A stretch of DNA of 23,461 bases from contig JAJZUH010000008.1 of NCBI GenBank assembly GCA_021847165.1, positions 1-23,461 of the forward strand. Direction: 5' to 3'. The stretch is from Pseudomonadota bacterium. GTDB lineage: Bacteria > Pseudomonadota > Gammaproteobacteria > Burkholderiales > Gallionellaceae. Below the pieces are notes generated by a model. That model was not told the origin of the DNA, did no database searches, and saw nothing but the letters and a program-made list of their open reading frames with translations. Numbering within the stretch: the stretch's first letter is position 1; each line of letters begins with the position of its first letter. The position numbers and the translations under genes are program-made. This document shows, in pieces, positions 15,341 to 23,461 of the stretch.

Positions 15341-18300
15341 ATGCCTAAAAGAAACGACCTGAAATCCATTCTCATTATCGGCGCCGGCCCCATCGTCATC
15401 GGCCAGGCGTGCGAATTCGACTATTCCGGCGCGCAGGCCTGCAAGGCGCTGAAGGAGGAGGGATACCGCGTCATCCTGGTGAACTCGAATCCCGCCACCA
15501 TCATGACCGACCCGAACATGGCGGATGCGACCTACATCGAACCGATCACCTGGCAGATGGTGGAGAAGATCATCGCCAAGGAGAAGCCCGACGCGATCCT
15601 GCCGACCATGGGCGGGCAGACCGCGCTGAACTGCGCGCTCGACCTGGCCAAACACGGCGTGCTGGAAAAATACAAGGTCGAGATGATCGGCGCCTCGCGC
15701 GACGCCATCGACATGGCGGAAGACCGCGAGAAATTCAAGCAGGCAATGACGCGCATCGGGCTGGCTTCGGCACGCTCCGCCATCGCGCACAGTATGGAGG
15801 AAGCGCTGCAGGTGCAGCAGATGATGGGCTTCCCCACCATCATTCGCCCGTCCTTCACCATGGGCGGCAGCGGCGGCGGCATCGCCTACAACCGTGAAGA
15901 ATTCGTCGAAATCTGCGAGCGCGGCCTGGAAGCCTCGCCCACGCGCGAACTGCTGATCGAGGAATCGCTGCTCGGCTGGAAGGAATACGAGATGGAAGTC
16001 GTGCGCGACCGCAACGACAACTGCATCATCATCTGCTCCATCGAGAACCTCGACCCGATGGGCGTGCATACCGGCGATTCCATCACCGTCGCGCCGGCGC
16101 AGACGCTGACCGACAAGGAGTACCAGATCATGCGCGACGCCTCGCTGGCAGTGCTGCGCGAGATCGGCGTGGAGACCGGCGGTTCCAACGTGCAGTTTTC
16201 CATCAACCCGCAAGACGGGCGCATGGTGGTGATCGAGATGAATCCGCGCGTGTCGCGTTCTTCTGCGCTGGCCTCCAAGGCCACCGGATTCCCGATTGCC
16301 AAGGTCGCAGCCAAGCTGGCCGTGGGCTATACGCTGGACGAGCTGAAGAACGACATCACCGGCGGCGCGACCCCGGCCTCGTTCGAGCCGACCATCGATT
16401 ACGTGGTCACCAAGATCCCGCGTTTCGCCTTCGAGAAATTCCCGCAGGCCAACGATCGCCTGACCACGCAGATGAAGTCGGTGGGGGAGGTGATGGCCAT
16501 CGGCCGCACCTTCCAGGAGTCGTTCCAGAAAGCCCTGCGCGGTCTGGAAGTCGGCGTGAACGGCCTGGATAGCAAGTACCGCGAGCGCGAAGTCCTCGTG
16601 TCCGAACTCGGCAATCCCGGCCCGGACCGCATCTGGGCGGTGGGCGATGCCTTCCGCCTCGGCATGAGCGTGGAAGAGGTATTCAACGTCAGCAAGATCG
16701 ACCCGTGGTTCCTGGTGCAGATTGCCGACCTGATCCGTCAGGAGCAGGCATTGGCCGGCCGCACCCTGGAAAGCCTGTCTGCCGACGAATTGCGCATCCT
16801 GAAGCGTAGCGGTTTTGCCGATGCGCGTCTGGCCAAGTTGCTGGGTACGGATGACGCTGCATTGCGCGCCTACCGTCATGCAAAGGGCGTGCGTCCGGTG
16901 TTCAAGCGCGTGGATACCTGCGCTGCCGAATTCGCCACCAACACCGCCTACATGTATTCGACCTACGAGGAAGAATGCGAATCGCAGCCTTCCGACAAGA
17001 AGAAGATCATGGTGCTGGGCGGCGGGCCGAACCGCATCGGCCAGGGCATCGAATTCGATTATTGCTGCGTGCATGCCGCGCTGGCGATGCGCGAGGATGG
17101 TTACGAAACCATCATGCTCAACTGCAACCCCGAGACGGTTTCCACCGACTACGACACCTCCGACCGTTTGTACTTCGAGCCGCTGACGCTGGAGGACGTG
17201 CTGGAAGTGGTGGCGGTGGAGAAACCTGTCGGCGTGATCGTGCAGTACGGCGGCCAGACGCCGCTGAAGCTGGCGCACGGCCTGGCCAGGAATGGCGTGC
17301 CGATCATCGGTACTACGCCGGACATGATCGACATGGCGGAAGACCGCGCGCGCTTCCAGGCGATGTTGCGCGAGCTGGACCTGAAGCAGCCGCCCAACCG
17401 TACGGCCAGCAATGTGGCCGATGCGGTCGCCGGCGCAGCCGAGATCGGCTACCCATTGGTGATGCGTCCCTCCAACGTGCTGGGTGGCCGCGCGATGGAG
17501 ATCATCCATGCGCAACCCGATCTCGAGCGCTACATGCGCGAAGCCGAGGAGATGTCCAAGACCTACCCGGAGCGCATGCCTATCCTGCTCGACCGCTTCC
17601 TGAATGATGCGATCGAGGTGGACGTGGATGCGGTGTCCGACGGCAAGCAGGTCATCATCGGCGGCATCATGGAACACATCGAGCAGGCTGGCGTGCACTC
17701 CGGCGACTCGGCGTGTTCGCTGCCGCCATACTCGCTGTCCGCCAGGCTGCAGGACGAATTGCGCCGCCAGACCGTGGCGATGGCCAAGTCGCTCAATGTC
17801 GTCGGATTGATGAACGTGCAGTTCGCCATCCAGGGCGAGACCGTGTATGTGCTGGAAGTGAACCCGCGCGCATCGCGCACCGTGCCGTATGTGTCCAAGG
17901 CAACCGGCGTGCCGCTGGCGAAGATCGCCGCGCGCTGCATGGCCGGCCAGACGCTGGCCGCGCAGGGCGTGAGCAAGGAAATCATCCCGCCGTATTACTC
18001 GGTGAAAGAAGCGGTGTTCCCGTTCATCAAGTTCCCCGGTGTCGATACCATCCTCGGCCCCGAGATGAAATCCACCGGCGAAGTGATGGGCGTGGGCGAA
18101 ACTTTCGCAGAGGCGTTCGTCAAGTCGCAACTGGCGGCCAGCGTGAAGCTGCCGAAGAGCGGCAAGGTGTTCATCAGCGTGCGCGAGGAAGACAAGGCAG
18201 GCGCGGTGGAGGTGGCACGTGCCCTGAAACGGCTGGGCTTCACCATCCTGGCGACGCGCGGGACCGGCTCGGTCATCGCCGCCGCCGGTGTGGAAGTGAG

Positions 18301-18562
18301 CATCGTGAACAAGGTCGCCGAAGGGCGCCCGCATATCGTGGATATGATCAAGAACGGTGAAGTCAATCTCATCGTCAACACGGTGGACAGCAAACCTTCG
18401 GTGATGCGTGACTCGTACTCGATCCGTCATGCCGCACTGCAAGGCCGAGTGACATACTATACGACGCTTGCCGGTGCGCGCGCTGCCTGCCTGGGCATGC
18501 AGCATCTGGCTGAGTTGCAGGTCTACGACGTGCAGTCCCTGCATCGTCGCCTGGAAAAATAA
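15341..18562 (+). CDS. carB: Carbamoyl-phosphate synthase large subunit
   Basis: The protein has 1073 residues, matching the 1073-residue E. coli enzyme. Two homologous ATP-grasp halves are visible. The first half starts [20 protein letters not shown] and contains [16 protein letters not shown] and [18 protein letters not shown]. The second half starts at about residue 550 with [20 protein letters not shown] and contains [13 protein letters not shown] and [18 protein letters not shown]. The first half makes carboxy-phosphate and carbamate; the second phosphorylates carbamate. The C-terminal MGS-like regulatory domain (about 935-1073), where UMP and ornithine bind in relatives, includes [10 protein letters not shown] and [18 protein letters not shown]. 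It is full length with no frameshift. greA follows after 17 bases. Confidence 0.98.
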   Translation: MPKRNDLKSILIIGAGPIVIGQACEFDYSGAQACKALKEEGYRVILVNSNPATIMTDPNMADATYIEPITWQMVEKIIAKEKPDAILPTMGGQTALNCALDLAKHGVLEKYKVEMIGASRDAIDMAEDREKFKQAMTRIGLASARSAIAHSMEEALQVQQMMGFPTIIRPSFTMGGSGGGIAYNREEFVEICERGLEASPTRELLIEESLLGWKEYEMEVVRDRNDNCIIICSIENLDPMGVHTGDSITVAPAQTLTDKEYQIMRDASLAVLREIGVETGGSNVQFSINPQDGRMVVIEMNPRVSRSSALASKATGFPIAKVAAKLAVGYTLDELKNDITGGATPASFEPTIDYVVTKIPRFAFEKFPQANDRLTTQMKSVGEVMAIGRTFQESFQKALRGLEVGVNGLDSKYREREVLVSELGNPGPDRIWAVGDAFRLGMSVEEVFNVSKIDPWFLVQIADLIRQEQALAGRTLESLSADELRILKRSGFADARLAKLLGTDDAALRAYRHAKGVRPVFKRVDTCAAEFATNTAYMYSTYEEECESQPSDKKKIMVLGGGPNRIGQGIEFDYCCVHAALAMREDGYETIMLNCNPETVSTDYDTSDRLYFEPLTLEDVLEVVAVEKPVGVIVQYGGQTPLKLAHGLARNGVPIIGTTPDMIDMAEDRARFQAMLRELDLKQPPNRTASNVADAVAGAAEIGYPLVMRPSNVLGGRAMEIIHAQPDLERYMREAEEMSKTYPERMPILLDRFLNDAIEVDVDAVSDGKQVIIGGIMEHIEQAGVHSGDSACSLPPYSLSARLQDELRRQTVAMAKSLNVVGLMNVQFAIQGETVYVLEVNPRASRTVPYVSKATGVPLAKIAARCMAGQTLAAQGVSKEIIPPYYSVKEAVFPFIKFPGVDTILGPEMKSTGEVMGVGETFAEAFVKSQLAASVKLPKSGKVFISVREEDKAGAVEVARALKRLGFTILATRGTGSVIAAAGVEVSIVNKVAEGRPHIVDMIKNGEVNLIVNTVDSKPSVMRDSYSIRHAALQGRVTYYTTLAGARAACLGMQHLAELQVYDVQSLHRRLEK

Positions 18563-18579
18563 AAGAGGGGAAGGGCAGC

Positions 18580-19056
18580 ATGAGCAAGGTTCCATTGACA
18601 GTGAACGGCGCGGAGTTGTTGCGCCAGGAGTTGCACCGCCTGAAGACGGTGGACCGGCCATCGGTCATCAACGCCATTTCGGAAGCGCGTGCGCAGGGCG
18701 ACCTGTCGGAGAACGCCGAATATGAGGCAGCCAAGGAGCGCCAGTCCTTTATCGAGGGGCGTATCGTCGAGCTGGAATTCAAGCTGGGCAGCGCGCAGGT
18801 GATCGATCCCAAGACGCTCAATGCCGATGGACGCTGCGTGTTCGGCTCGACGGTGATCCTGGAAGACACCAACAACGGCGATGTGGTGACTTATCAGATC
18901 GTGGGGGAAGACGAAGCTGACATCAAGCAACGCAAGATATCGATCGGTTCGCCCATCGCGCGCGCACTGATCGGCAAGGTCAGCGGCGATATTGCCGAAG
19001 TGCAGGCGCCGGGCGGGATACGCGAGTACGAAGTCGTCGATGTGCAGTATATCTAG
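18580..19056 (+). CDS. greA: Transcription elongation factor GreA
   Basis: The protein has 158 residues, the usual GreA length. The N-terminal coiled coil enters the secondary channel of RNA polymerase and triggers cleavage of backtracked RNA. Its acidic tip is visible as GDLSENAEY (40-48; D41 and E44 are the active residues), followed by EAAKERQSFIEGRI. The C-terminal FKBP-like domain includes ISIGSPIARALIGK and the closing YEVVDVQYI. Purine-rich GAGGGGAAGGG lies upstream of the ATG at 18580. carA-carB-greA is a known betaproteobacterial cluster, and the 17-base spacing from carB implies co-transcription. The TAG stop overlaps that of convergent yhbY. Confidence 0.97.
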   Translation: MSKVPLTVNGAELLRQELHRLKTVDRPSVINAISEARAQGDLSENAEYEAAKERQSFIEGRIVELEFKLGSAQVIDPKTLNADGRCVFGSTVILEDTNNGDVVTYQIVGEDEADIKQRKISIGSPIARALIGKVSGDIAEVQAPGGIREYEVVDVQYI

Positions 19057-19397
19057 CTGCGGCTGGCGAGCTGCTTTTTGGTGAGCTGCTTGCCTTTCGG
19101 GCGTTTGGGCGTTTTGGCGATGGGGGTCTGCAGCGGCCGGTACACCACCAGCATCTTGCCGATATGCTGCACGGGACCGGCTTTCAGCACCTCGCAAATC
19201 TCCTGCAGCATGGATTCGCGCACCTCGCGGTCGTCATTCATTACGCGGATCTTCAGCAAGTCGTGGCTCTTCAGGCTGCGCTCTATTTCATCCAGCACGG
19301 CAGGTGTCAACCCGGCGTTGCCGATGATGACGATGGGTTTGAGTGCATGGGCGCGCCCCTTGAGTTCGAGGCGTTGTGATACGGAAAGATTCAACAT
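19053..19397 (-). CDS. yhbY: YhbY-type CRM-domain RNA-binding protein
   Basis: The protein has 114 residues: a CRM domain (about 1-95) plus a basic, lysine-rich tail. The signature GxxG loop is GNAG (26-29) within LKPIVIIGNAGLTPAVLDEI, and the fold continues through LKIRVMNDDREVRE to GPVQHIGKMLVVYRP. E. coli YhbY associates with pre-50S ribosomal subunits. The gene lies beside rlmE, which also acts on the 50S subunit, but on the opposite strand, with 36 bases between the starts. An AAGAAGG ribosome binding site lies five bases before the ATG. Its stop overlaps the greA stop by four bases. Confidence 0.95.
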   Translation of the reverse strand: MLNLSVSQRLELKGRAHALKPIVIIGNAGLTPAVLDEIERSLKSHDLLKIRVMNDDREVRESMLQEICEVLKAGPVQHIGKMLVVYRPLQTPIAKTPKRPKGKQLTKKQLASRS

Positions 19398-19433
19398 ATT
19401 GACCTTCTTGATTTAAGGCGCGGATTCTAAACG

Positions 19434-20054
19434 ATGAAGGCTTCCAAAACCAGCAAACAATGGATGCGCGAGCATGTGAGCGATCCCTATGTGCAGCAGG
19501 CACAGAAAGACGGCTACCGTTCGCGCGCCGCCTACAAGCTGCTGGAGATTGACGAAAAAGACCATCTGATCAAGCCGGGTATGGTGGTGGTGGACTTGGG
19601 GGCCACGCCGGGCGGCTGGTGCCAGGTGGTGGCCGGCAAGCTGGGACCGCAGGGACGCATCATCGCGCTGGACCTGCTGCCGCTGCATCCGCTACCGCGG
19701 GTGGAGTTCATCCAGGGCGACTTCCGTGAGGACGCCGTTCTGGCCCAACTCGAAGAAAAGCTGGAAGGGCGCAGGATCGGCCTTGTAATTTCGGACATGG
19801 CGCCCAATATCAGCGGCGTGAGTTCCGCAGATCAGGCCCGTGCCATGCATCTGGCTGAACTGGCGCTGGATTTCGCTGTCAACCATCTGGCGCCGGGTGG
19901 GGCCTTCCTGGTCAAGGTGTTCCAGGGTGTCGGTTTCGAGGATTATCTGAAATTGATGCGCAGCCACTTCGCCAAGGTGGTGGTGCGCAAGCCAAAAGCC
20001 TCGCGCGACCGCAGCAGCGAACAGTATCTGGTGGGGTTGGGGAAGCTTGAGTAA
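19434..20054 (+). CDS. rlmE: 23S rRNA 2'-O-ribose U2552 methyltransferase
   Basis: The protein has 206 residues, close to E. coli RlmE (RrmJ/FtsJ, 209). It uses S-adenosylmethionine to methylate the 2'-OH of U2552 in the A loop during late 50S assembly. The catalytic K-D-K-E tetrad is complete: K35 (SRAAYKL), D121 (SDMAPNISG), K161 (FLVKVFQG) and E196 ([11 protein letters not shown]). The SAM-binding loop is [13 protein letters not shown]. The start ATG at 19434 gives the expected N-terminus ([20 protein letters not shown]). ftsH follows after 54 bases, the classical rlmE-ftsH pairing. A TTGACC (19399-19404) with a poor GATTCT 18 bases later could be its promoter, but evidence is weak. Confidence 0.97.
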   Translation: MKASKTSKQWMREHVSDPYVQQAQKDGYRSRAAYKLLEIDEKDHLIKPGMVVVDLGATPGGWCQVVAGKLGPQGRIIALDLLPLHPLPRVEFIQGDFREDAVLAQLEEKLEGRRIGLVISDMAPNISGVSSADQARAMHLAELALDFAVNHLAPGGAFLVKVFQGVGFEDYLKLMRSHFAKVVVRKPKASRDRSSEQYLVGLGKLE

Positions 20055-20075
20055 TAACCCCGGACGGTGTCTAAT
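20047..20075 (+). promoter_or_regulatory. Candidate sigma70 promoter for ftsH
   Basis: TTGAGT (20047-20052, overlapping the end of rlmE) and TCTAAT (20070-20075) are 17 bases apart. Transcription from it would start about 27 bases before the ftsH GTG and include the GAGGAG site. It may add to readthrough from rlmE. Confidence 0.4.
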
Positions 20076-20108
20076 GCAACTTCGTATTGCCGCTCATGAG
20101 GAGCATGT

Positions 20109-22007
20109 GTGAATAATCTATTCAAAAGTGTAGGAATCTGGCTGGTCGTGGCCCTGGTGCTGATGACCGTCTTCAATCAATTCAATGCGCGCCAGCAGTC
20201 GACTGCACAGGCGCAGCTGGATTATTCGCAGTTCCTCGAGGAAGTGAAAGCGGGTCACATCGAAAAGGTCACCATCGAAGGCCGGGCGCTCAAGGCGACC
20301 ACCACCGATGGAAAACGCATCACCAGCTATGCCCCCAGCGATCTCTGGCTGGTCTCCGATTTGCTGAAGAACGGCGTGAAGATCGAAGCCAAGCCGGAAG
20401 AGGAACAGTCCTTCCTGATGAACATCTTCGTGTCATGGTTCCCCATGCTGCTGCTGATCGGCGTATGGGTGTTCTTCATGCGCCAGATGCAGGGCGGCAA
20501 GGGCGGCGGCGCATTCTCGTTCGGCAAGAGCAAGGCGCGCATGCTGGATGATGCCAAGGAACGCGTGACGTTCGCCGATGTAGCCGGCTGCGACGAGGCC
20601 AAGGAAGAAGTTTCCGAACTGGTCGATTTCCTGCGCGACCCCTCCAAGTTCCAGAATCTGGGCGGCCGAATTCCGCGCGGCGTGCTGATGGTGGGTAGCC
20701 CGGGTACCGGCAAGACCTTGCTGGCCAAGGCCATCGCGGGCGAAGCCAAAGTGCCTTTCTTTTCCATTTCGGGTTCCGATTTCGTCGAGATGTTCGTCGG
20801 TGTCGGTGCCGCGCGTGTACGAGACATGTTCGAGCAGGCCAAGAAGCAGTCGCCCTGCATCGTGTTCATCGACGAGATCGATGCGGTGGGTCGTCAGCGC
20901 GGTGCGGGTCTGGGCGGCGGCAACGACGAGCGCGAACAGACGCTGAACGCCTTGCTGGTGGAAATGGATGGCTTTGAAGGCGCAAGCGGCGTGATCGTCA
21001 TTGCAGCCACCAACCGTCCCGATGTGCTTGATCCCGCGCTGTTGCGCCCCGGCCGTTTCGACCGCCAGGTCGTGGTGCCGCTGCCGGACATTCGCGGCCG
21101 CGAGCAGATCCTGATGGTGCACATGCGCAAAGTGCCGGTGGCTTCGGACGTGAAGGCCGATATCCTGGCGCGCGGCACGCCTGGCATGTCGGGCGCCGAC
21201 CTTGCCAACCTGGTGAACGAGGCTGCCCTGTTCGCCGCACGCCGCAGCAAGCGGTTTGTCGAGATGGACGATTTCGAATCGGCCAAGGACAAGATCATGA
21301 TGGGCGCCGAGCGGAAATCGGTGATCATGCCGGAAGAAGAGCGCCGCAACACGGCATATCACGAGTCCGGTCATGCCGTGGTGGCCAAGCTGATGCCCAA
21401 AACGGATCCGGTGCACAAGGTCACCATCATCCCGCGCGGACGGGCGCTGGGGCTGACCATGCAACTGCCGTCGGAAGATCGATACAGCATGGACAAGGTG
21501 CGCCTGCTGTCCACCATCGCGGTGTTGTTCGGCGGACGTATCGCAGAAGAGCTGTTCATGAACCAGATGACTACGGGCGCCTCCAACGACTTCGAGCGCG
21601 CCACCGACATGGCGCGCAAGATGGTTACCCAGTGGGGCATGTCCGAAGCGCTGGGAACGATGGTATATGCGGAAAACGAGGGCGAGGTGTTTCTGGGCCG
21701 CTCGGTGACCACGCACAAGAACATCTCCGAGGCGACCATGCAGAAGGTGGATGCGGAGATACGTCGCATCATCGACCAGCAATATACGCTTGCGCGCAGC
21801 CTGATCGAGGCGAACCGCGACAAGATCGAAGCCATGACCAAGGCACTGCTGGAGTGGGAGACCATCGATGCCGATCAGATCGACGACATCATGGCCGGCA
21901 ATGCACCGCGTCCCCCTAAGCCAAGCCAGAGCAACAAGGCGGCCGAGCCGCCAAAGGATGAAACTCCTACGGCACCGGCGACCAATCAACACGCCGAAGG
22001 CGTGTAA
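20109..22007 (+). CDS. ftsH: ATP-dependent zinc metalloprotease FtsH
   Basis: The protein has 632 residues, the normal FtsH length. Two membrane helices (about 5-21 and 98-118) flank a periplasmic region; the AAA+ ATPase and M41 protease domains are cytoplasmic. Walker A is GSPGTGKT (196-203), where most relatives have GPPGTGKT. Walker B has D255 and E256 (FIDEID), and the second region of homology reads [20 protein letters not shown]. The zinc motif is HESGH (418-422), with Ser in place of the commoner Ala. The hexamer degrades membrane proteins and regulators such as sigma32 and LpxC in E. coli. The start is the GTG at 20109, five bases after GAGGAG (20098-20103); an ATG at 20105 is out of frame and stops at once. 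An intrinsic terminator follows. Confidence 0.98.
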   Translation: MNNLFKSVGIWLVVALVLMTVFNQFNARQQSTAQAQLDYSQFLEEVKAGHIEKVTIEGRALKATTTDGKRITSYAPSDLWLVSDLLKNGVKIEAKPEEEQSFLMNIFVSWFPMLLLIGVWVFFMRQMQGGKGGGAFSFGKSKARMLDDAKERVTFADVAGCDEAKEEVSELVDFLRDPSKFQNLGGRIPRGVLMVGSPGTGKTLLAKAIAGEAKVPFFSISGSDFVEMFVGVGAARVRDMFEQAKKQSPCIVFIDEIDAVGRQRGAGLGGGNDEREQTLNALLVEMDGFEGASGVIVIAATNRPDVLDPALLRPGRFDRQVVVPLPDIRGREQILMVHMRKVPVASDVKADILARGTPGMSGADLANLVNEAALFAARRSKRFVEMDDFESAKDKIMMGAERKSVIMPEEERRNTAYHESGHAVVAKLMPKTDPVHKVTIIPRGRALGLTMQLPSEDRYSMDKVRLLSTIAVLFGGRIAEELFMNQMTTGASNDFERATDMARKMVTQWGMSEALGTMVYAENEGEVFLGRSVTTHKNISEATMQKVDAEIRRIIDQQYTLARSLIEANRDKIEAMTKALLEWETIDADQIDDIMAGNAPRPPKPSQSNKAAEPPKDETPTAPATNQHAEGV

Positions 22008-22014
22008 CCAGACC

Positions 22015-22039
22015 ACGGGGGCTTTCGCCCCCGTTCTTT
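22015..22039 (+). terminator. Intrinsic terminator after ftsH, abutting folP
   Basis: ACGGGGGC (22015-22022) and GCCCCCGT (22027-22034) form a perfect 8-bp stem with a TTTC loop, followed by TCTTT. It starts eight bases after the ftsH stop, and the folP start codon begins one base after the T-run, so folP transcripts from upstream must read through it. Confidence 0.7.
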
Positions 22040-22867
22040 ATGCTTCGCTGCAAAAACTTCCAGTTCGATCTTTCGCGCCCTCTGGTAATGGGCATCGTCA
22101 ATGTCACTCCCGACTCGTTTTCCGACGGCGGGCGTCACGCATCGGTCGATGCCGCCATCGCACATGCGCAACGGCTGGTTGAAGATGGGGCCGATATGCT
22201 GGATGTCGGTGGCGAGTCCACCCGGCCGGGGGCGGGCATGGTGAGCGAACAGCAGGAACTGGATCGCGTGCTGCCCGTGATCGAAGGGTTGCAGGGCATT
22301 CCAGTGCCGATCTCCATCGATACCTGCAAAACCGGCGTGATGCGGGCTGCACTGGCGGCGGGAGCCAGTCTGGTCAACGATGTGAATGCCTTGCAGGCGG
22401 AAGGGGCGCTCGAGACGCTGGCCGGAAGCGATGCTGCAGTGTGCCTGATGCACAAGCAAGGCGAGCCGCAGAACATGCAGCAACAGCCGCATTATGCGGA
22501 TGTCGTGGCGGAGGTGCATGCCTTTCTGCGCGAACGCGTTGCGCTGCTGCAGGCGGCAGGTGTGCCGAGCGAACGTATCGTGGTCGATCCGGGTTTTGGT
22601 TTTGGCAAGACGCTGGCGCATAATCTGGCCCTGTTGCGGGGGCTGTCCGGATTCGCGGCGCTCGGCGTGCCTCTGCTGGCAGGATTGTCGCGCAAATCCA
22701 TGCTGGGTGCGATCACCGGACGCGAAGTGAACGAGCGCCTGGCGGCGAGTGTGGCTGCGGCGTTGCTGGCAGTGCAACGAGGGGCTGCCATCGTGCGCGT
22801 ACATGATGTACGCGAGACGGTAGATGCATTGAAGATTTGGCATGCAGTGAAAGAGGGCGAACGATGA
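22040..22867 (+). CDS. folP: Dihydropteroate synthase
   Basis: The protein has 275 residues, close to E. coli FolP (282). It condenses hydroxymethyl-dihydropterin pyrophosphate with p-aminobenzoate in folate synthesis and is the sulfonamide target. Conserved motifs are [15 protein letters not shown] (17-31), [40 protein letters not shown] and VRVHDV. The ATG at 22040 aligns with the E. coli N-terminus and is accepted even though no Shine-Dalgarno sequence is visible: the bases in front are the terminator stem and T-run. The next gene overlaps by four bases (ATGA). ftsH-folP-glmM is the E. coli order. Confidence 0.97.
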   Translation: MLRCKNFQFDLSRPLVMGIVNVTPDSFSDGGRHASVDAAIAHAQRLVEDGADMLDVGGESTRPGAGMVSEQQELDRVLPVIEGLQGIPVPISIDTCKTGVMRAALAAGASLVNDVNALQAEGALETLAGSDAAVCLMHKQGEPQNMQQQPHYADVVAEVHAFLRERVALLQAAGVPSERIVVDPGFGFGKTLAHNLALLRGLSGFAALGVPLLAGLSRKSMLGAITGREVNERLAASVAAALLAVQRGAAIVRVHDVRETVDALKIWHAVKEGER

Positions 22868-23461
22868 GCAGAAAATATTTCGGCACCGACGGCGTGCGCG
22901 GACGCGTGGGCGTGCATCCCATCACGCCGCAATTCGTGATGAACCTGGGCTACGCGGCAGGCAAGGTGCTGGCGAAGGCCGAGCATTCTCAGGGCGAGCG
23001 TCCGGCAGTGCTGATTGGCAAGGACACGCGCATCTCCGGCTATATGCTGGAATCGGCACTGGAAGCCGGACTCATCGCTGCGGGCATCGACGTCTATCTG
23101 GCGGGTCCGATACCGACTCCGGCAGTGGCCTACCTGACACGTGCATTGCGCCTGCAGGCCGGCGTTGTCATCTCCGCTTCGCACAACCCGTTCGACGACA
23201 ACGGTATCAAGTTCTTTTCCGGCAGCGGCACCAAATTGCCGGACGAGGTCGAGGCGGCCATCGAGGCCGAGCTGGACAACCCGATGCTGACCAACCCGTC
23301 GGAAGGCCTGGGCAAGGCCAAACGCATCGATGACGCGGTCGGGCGCTACATCGAGTTCTGCAAGAGCACATTCCCGGCGGACATGAACCTGCGCGGTCTC
23401 AAGATCGTGGTGGATAGCGCGCACGGCGCGACCTATCACATCGCGCGCAACGTGTTTCACG
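22864..23461 (+). CDS. glmM: Phosphoglucosamine mutase, partial
   Basis: The first 199 codons are present and the gene runs off the right edge; full GlmM is about 445 residues. It converts glucosamine-6-phosphate to glucosamine-1-phosphate for UDP-GlcNAc, peptidoglycan and LPS synthesis. The N-terminus [14 protein letters not shown] is diagnostic. The phosphoserine loop is [16 protein letters not shown] with the phospho-acceptor serine at 106. The metal-binding and sugar-binding loops lie beyond the window. The ATG overlaps the folP TGA as ATGA, indicating translational coupling. Confidence 0.96.
   Translation, partial: MSRKYFGTDGVRGRVGVHPITPQFVMNLGYAAGKVLAKAEHSQGERPAVLIGKDTRISGYMLESALEAGLIAAGIDVYLAGPIPTPAVAYLTRALRLQAGVVISASHNPFDDNGIKFFSGSGTKLPDEVEAAIEAELDNPMLTNPSEGLGKAKRIDDAVGRYIEFCKSTFPADMNLRGLKIVVDSAHGATYHIARNVFH

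Noticed and set aside
15044..18661. Very long open frame (over 1200 codons) on the minus strand opposite carA/carB
   Set aside because: It mirrors the strongly biased third positions of carB, has His/Arg/Gln-rich low-complexity translation, no family motifs, and carB itself is certain.
20046..20062. CTTGAG...CCCCGG resembling a sigma32 heat-shock promoter before ftsH
   Set aside because: The two boxes are only six bases apart, far too close for sigma32.

Overview
This 23.5 kb window is ordinary chromosomal DNA from a betaproteobacterium. The gene blocks nadK-recN-bamE-dapB, carA-carB-greA and rlmE-ftsH-folP-glmM, with yhbY and hrcA nearby, are the conserved proteobacterial/betaproteobacterial arrangement. 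The GC-rich third codon positions and a Nitrosomonadales/Gallionella-like flavour are consistent with this, but genus is inference only. I see no tRNA, rRNA, CRISPR array, insertion sequence, phage gene or obvious foreign island. No gap between genes exceeds about 140 bases.

Layout. 1-1018 (-) is the N-terminal 339 residues of a Ste24-type (M48) membrane metalloprotease, cut by the window edge. It diverges from orn (1089-1634, +). A c-di-GMP pair follows: a membrane GGDEF enzyme with a periplasmic c-type haem motif (1681-3375) and a YcgR-type PilZ receptor (3405-4172). Convergent to these are hemH and hrcA on the minus strand (4174-6288). hrcA diverges from nadK-recN (6350-8884), then bamE, dapB and a small four-helix membrane protein with a zinc ribbon (8935-10664). 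Next is a two-gene unit of a metallo-beta-lactamase-fold protein resembling oxygen-binding di-iron (ODP) proteins and a GGDEF-EAL protein (10797-13741), followed by a half-size GDT1/UPF0016 cation transporter (13749-14021).

A strong sigma70-type promoter with an internal palindrome, then a terminator-like leader hairpin, precede carA. carA and carB are separated by a 54-base element with perfect 16-bp inverted arms. greA follows and meets yhbY tail to tail on a shared CTAG. rlmE, ftsH (with an intrinsic terminator), folP and the first 199 codons of glmM complete the window.

Functional themes. Most genes are housekeeping: RNA decay (orn), rRNA methylation and ribosome maturation (rlmE, yhbY), transcript elongation (greA), heat-shock control (hrcA), proteolysis (ftsH, Ste24), NADP, haem, lysine/diaminopimelate, carbamoyl phosphate, folate and amino-sugar synthesis, DNA repair (recN) and outer-membrane assembly (bamE). 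The accessory layer is cyclic-di-GMP signalling: two separate loci pair a possible metal- or haem-based gas/redox sensor with c-di-GMP turnover, and a receptor sits beside one of them. Orn belongs to the same theme because it degrades pGpG, the product of EAL enzymes. The ODP/GGDEF-EAL unit is the best candidate for a little-described system. Its proposed oxygen or redox input is inference from ligand-like residues and gene order.
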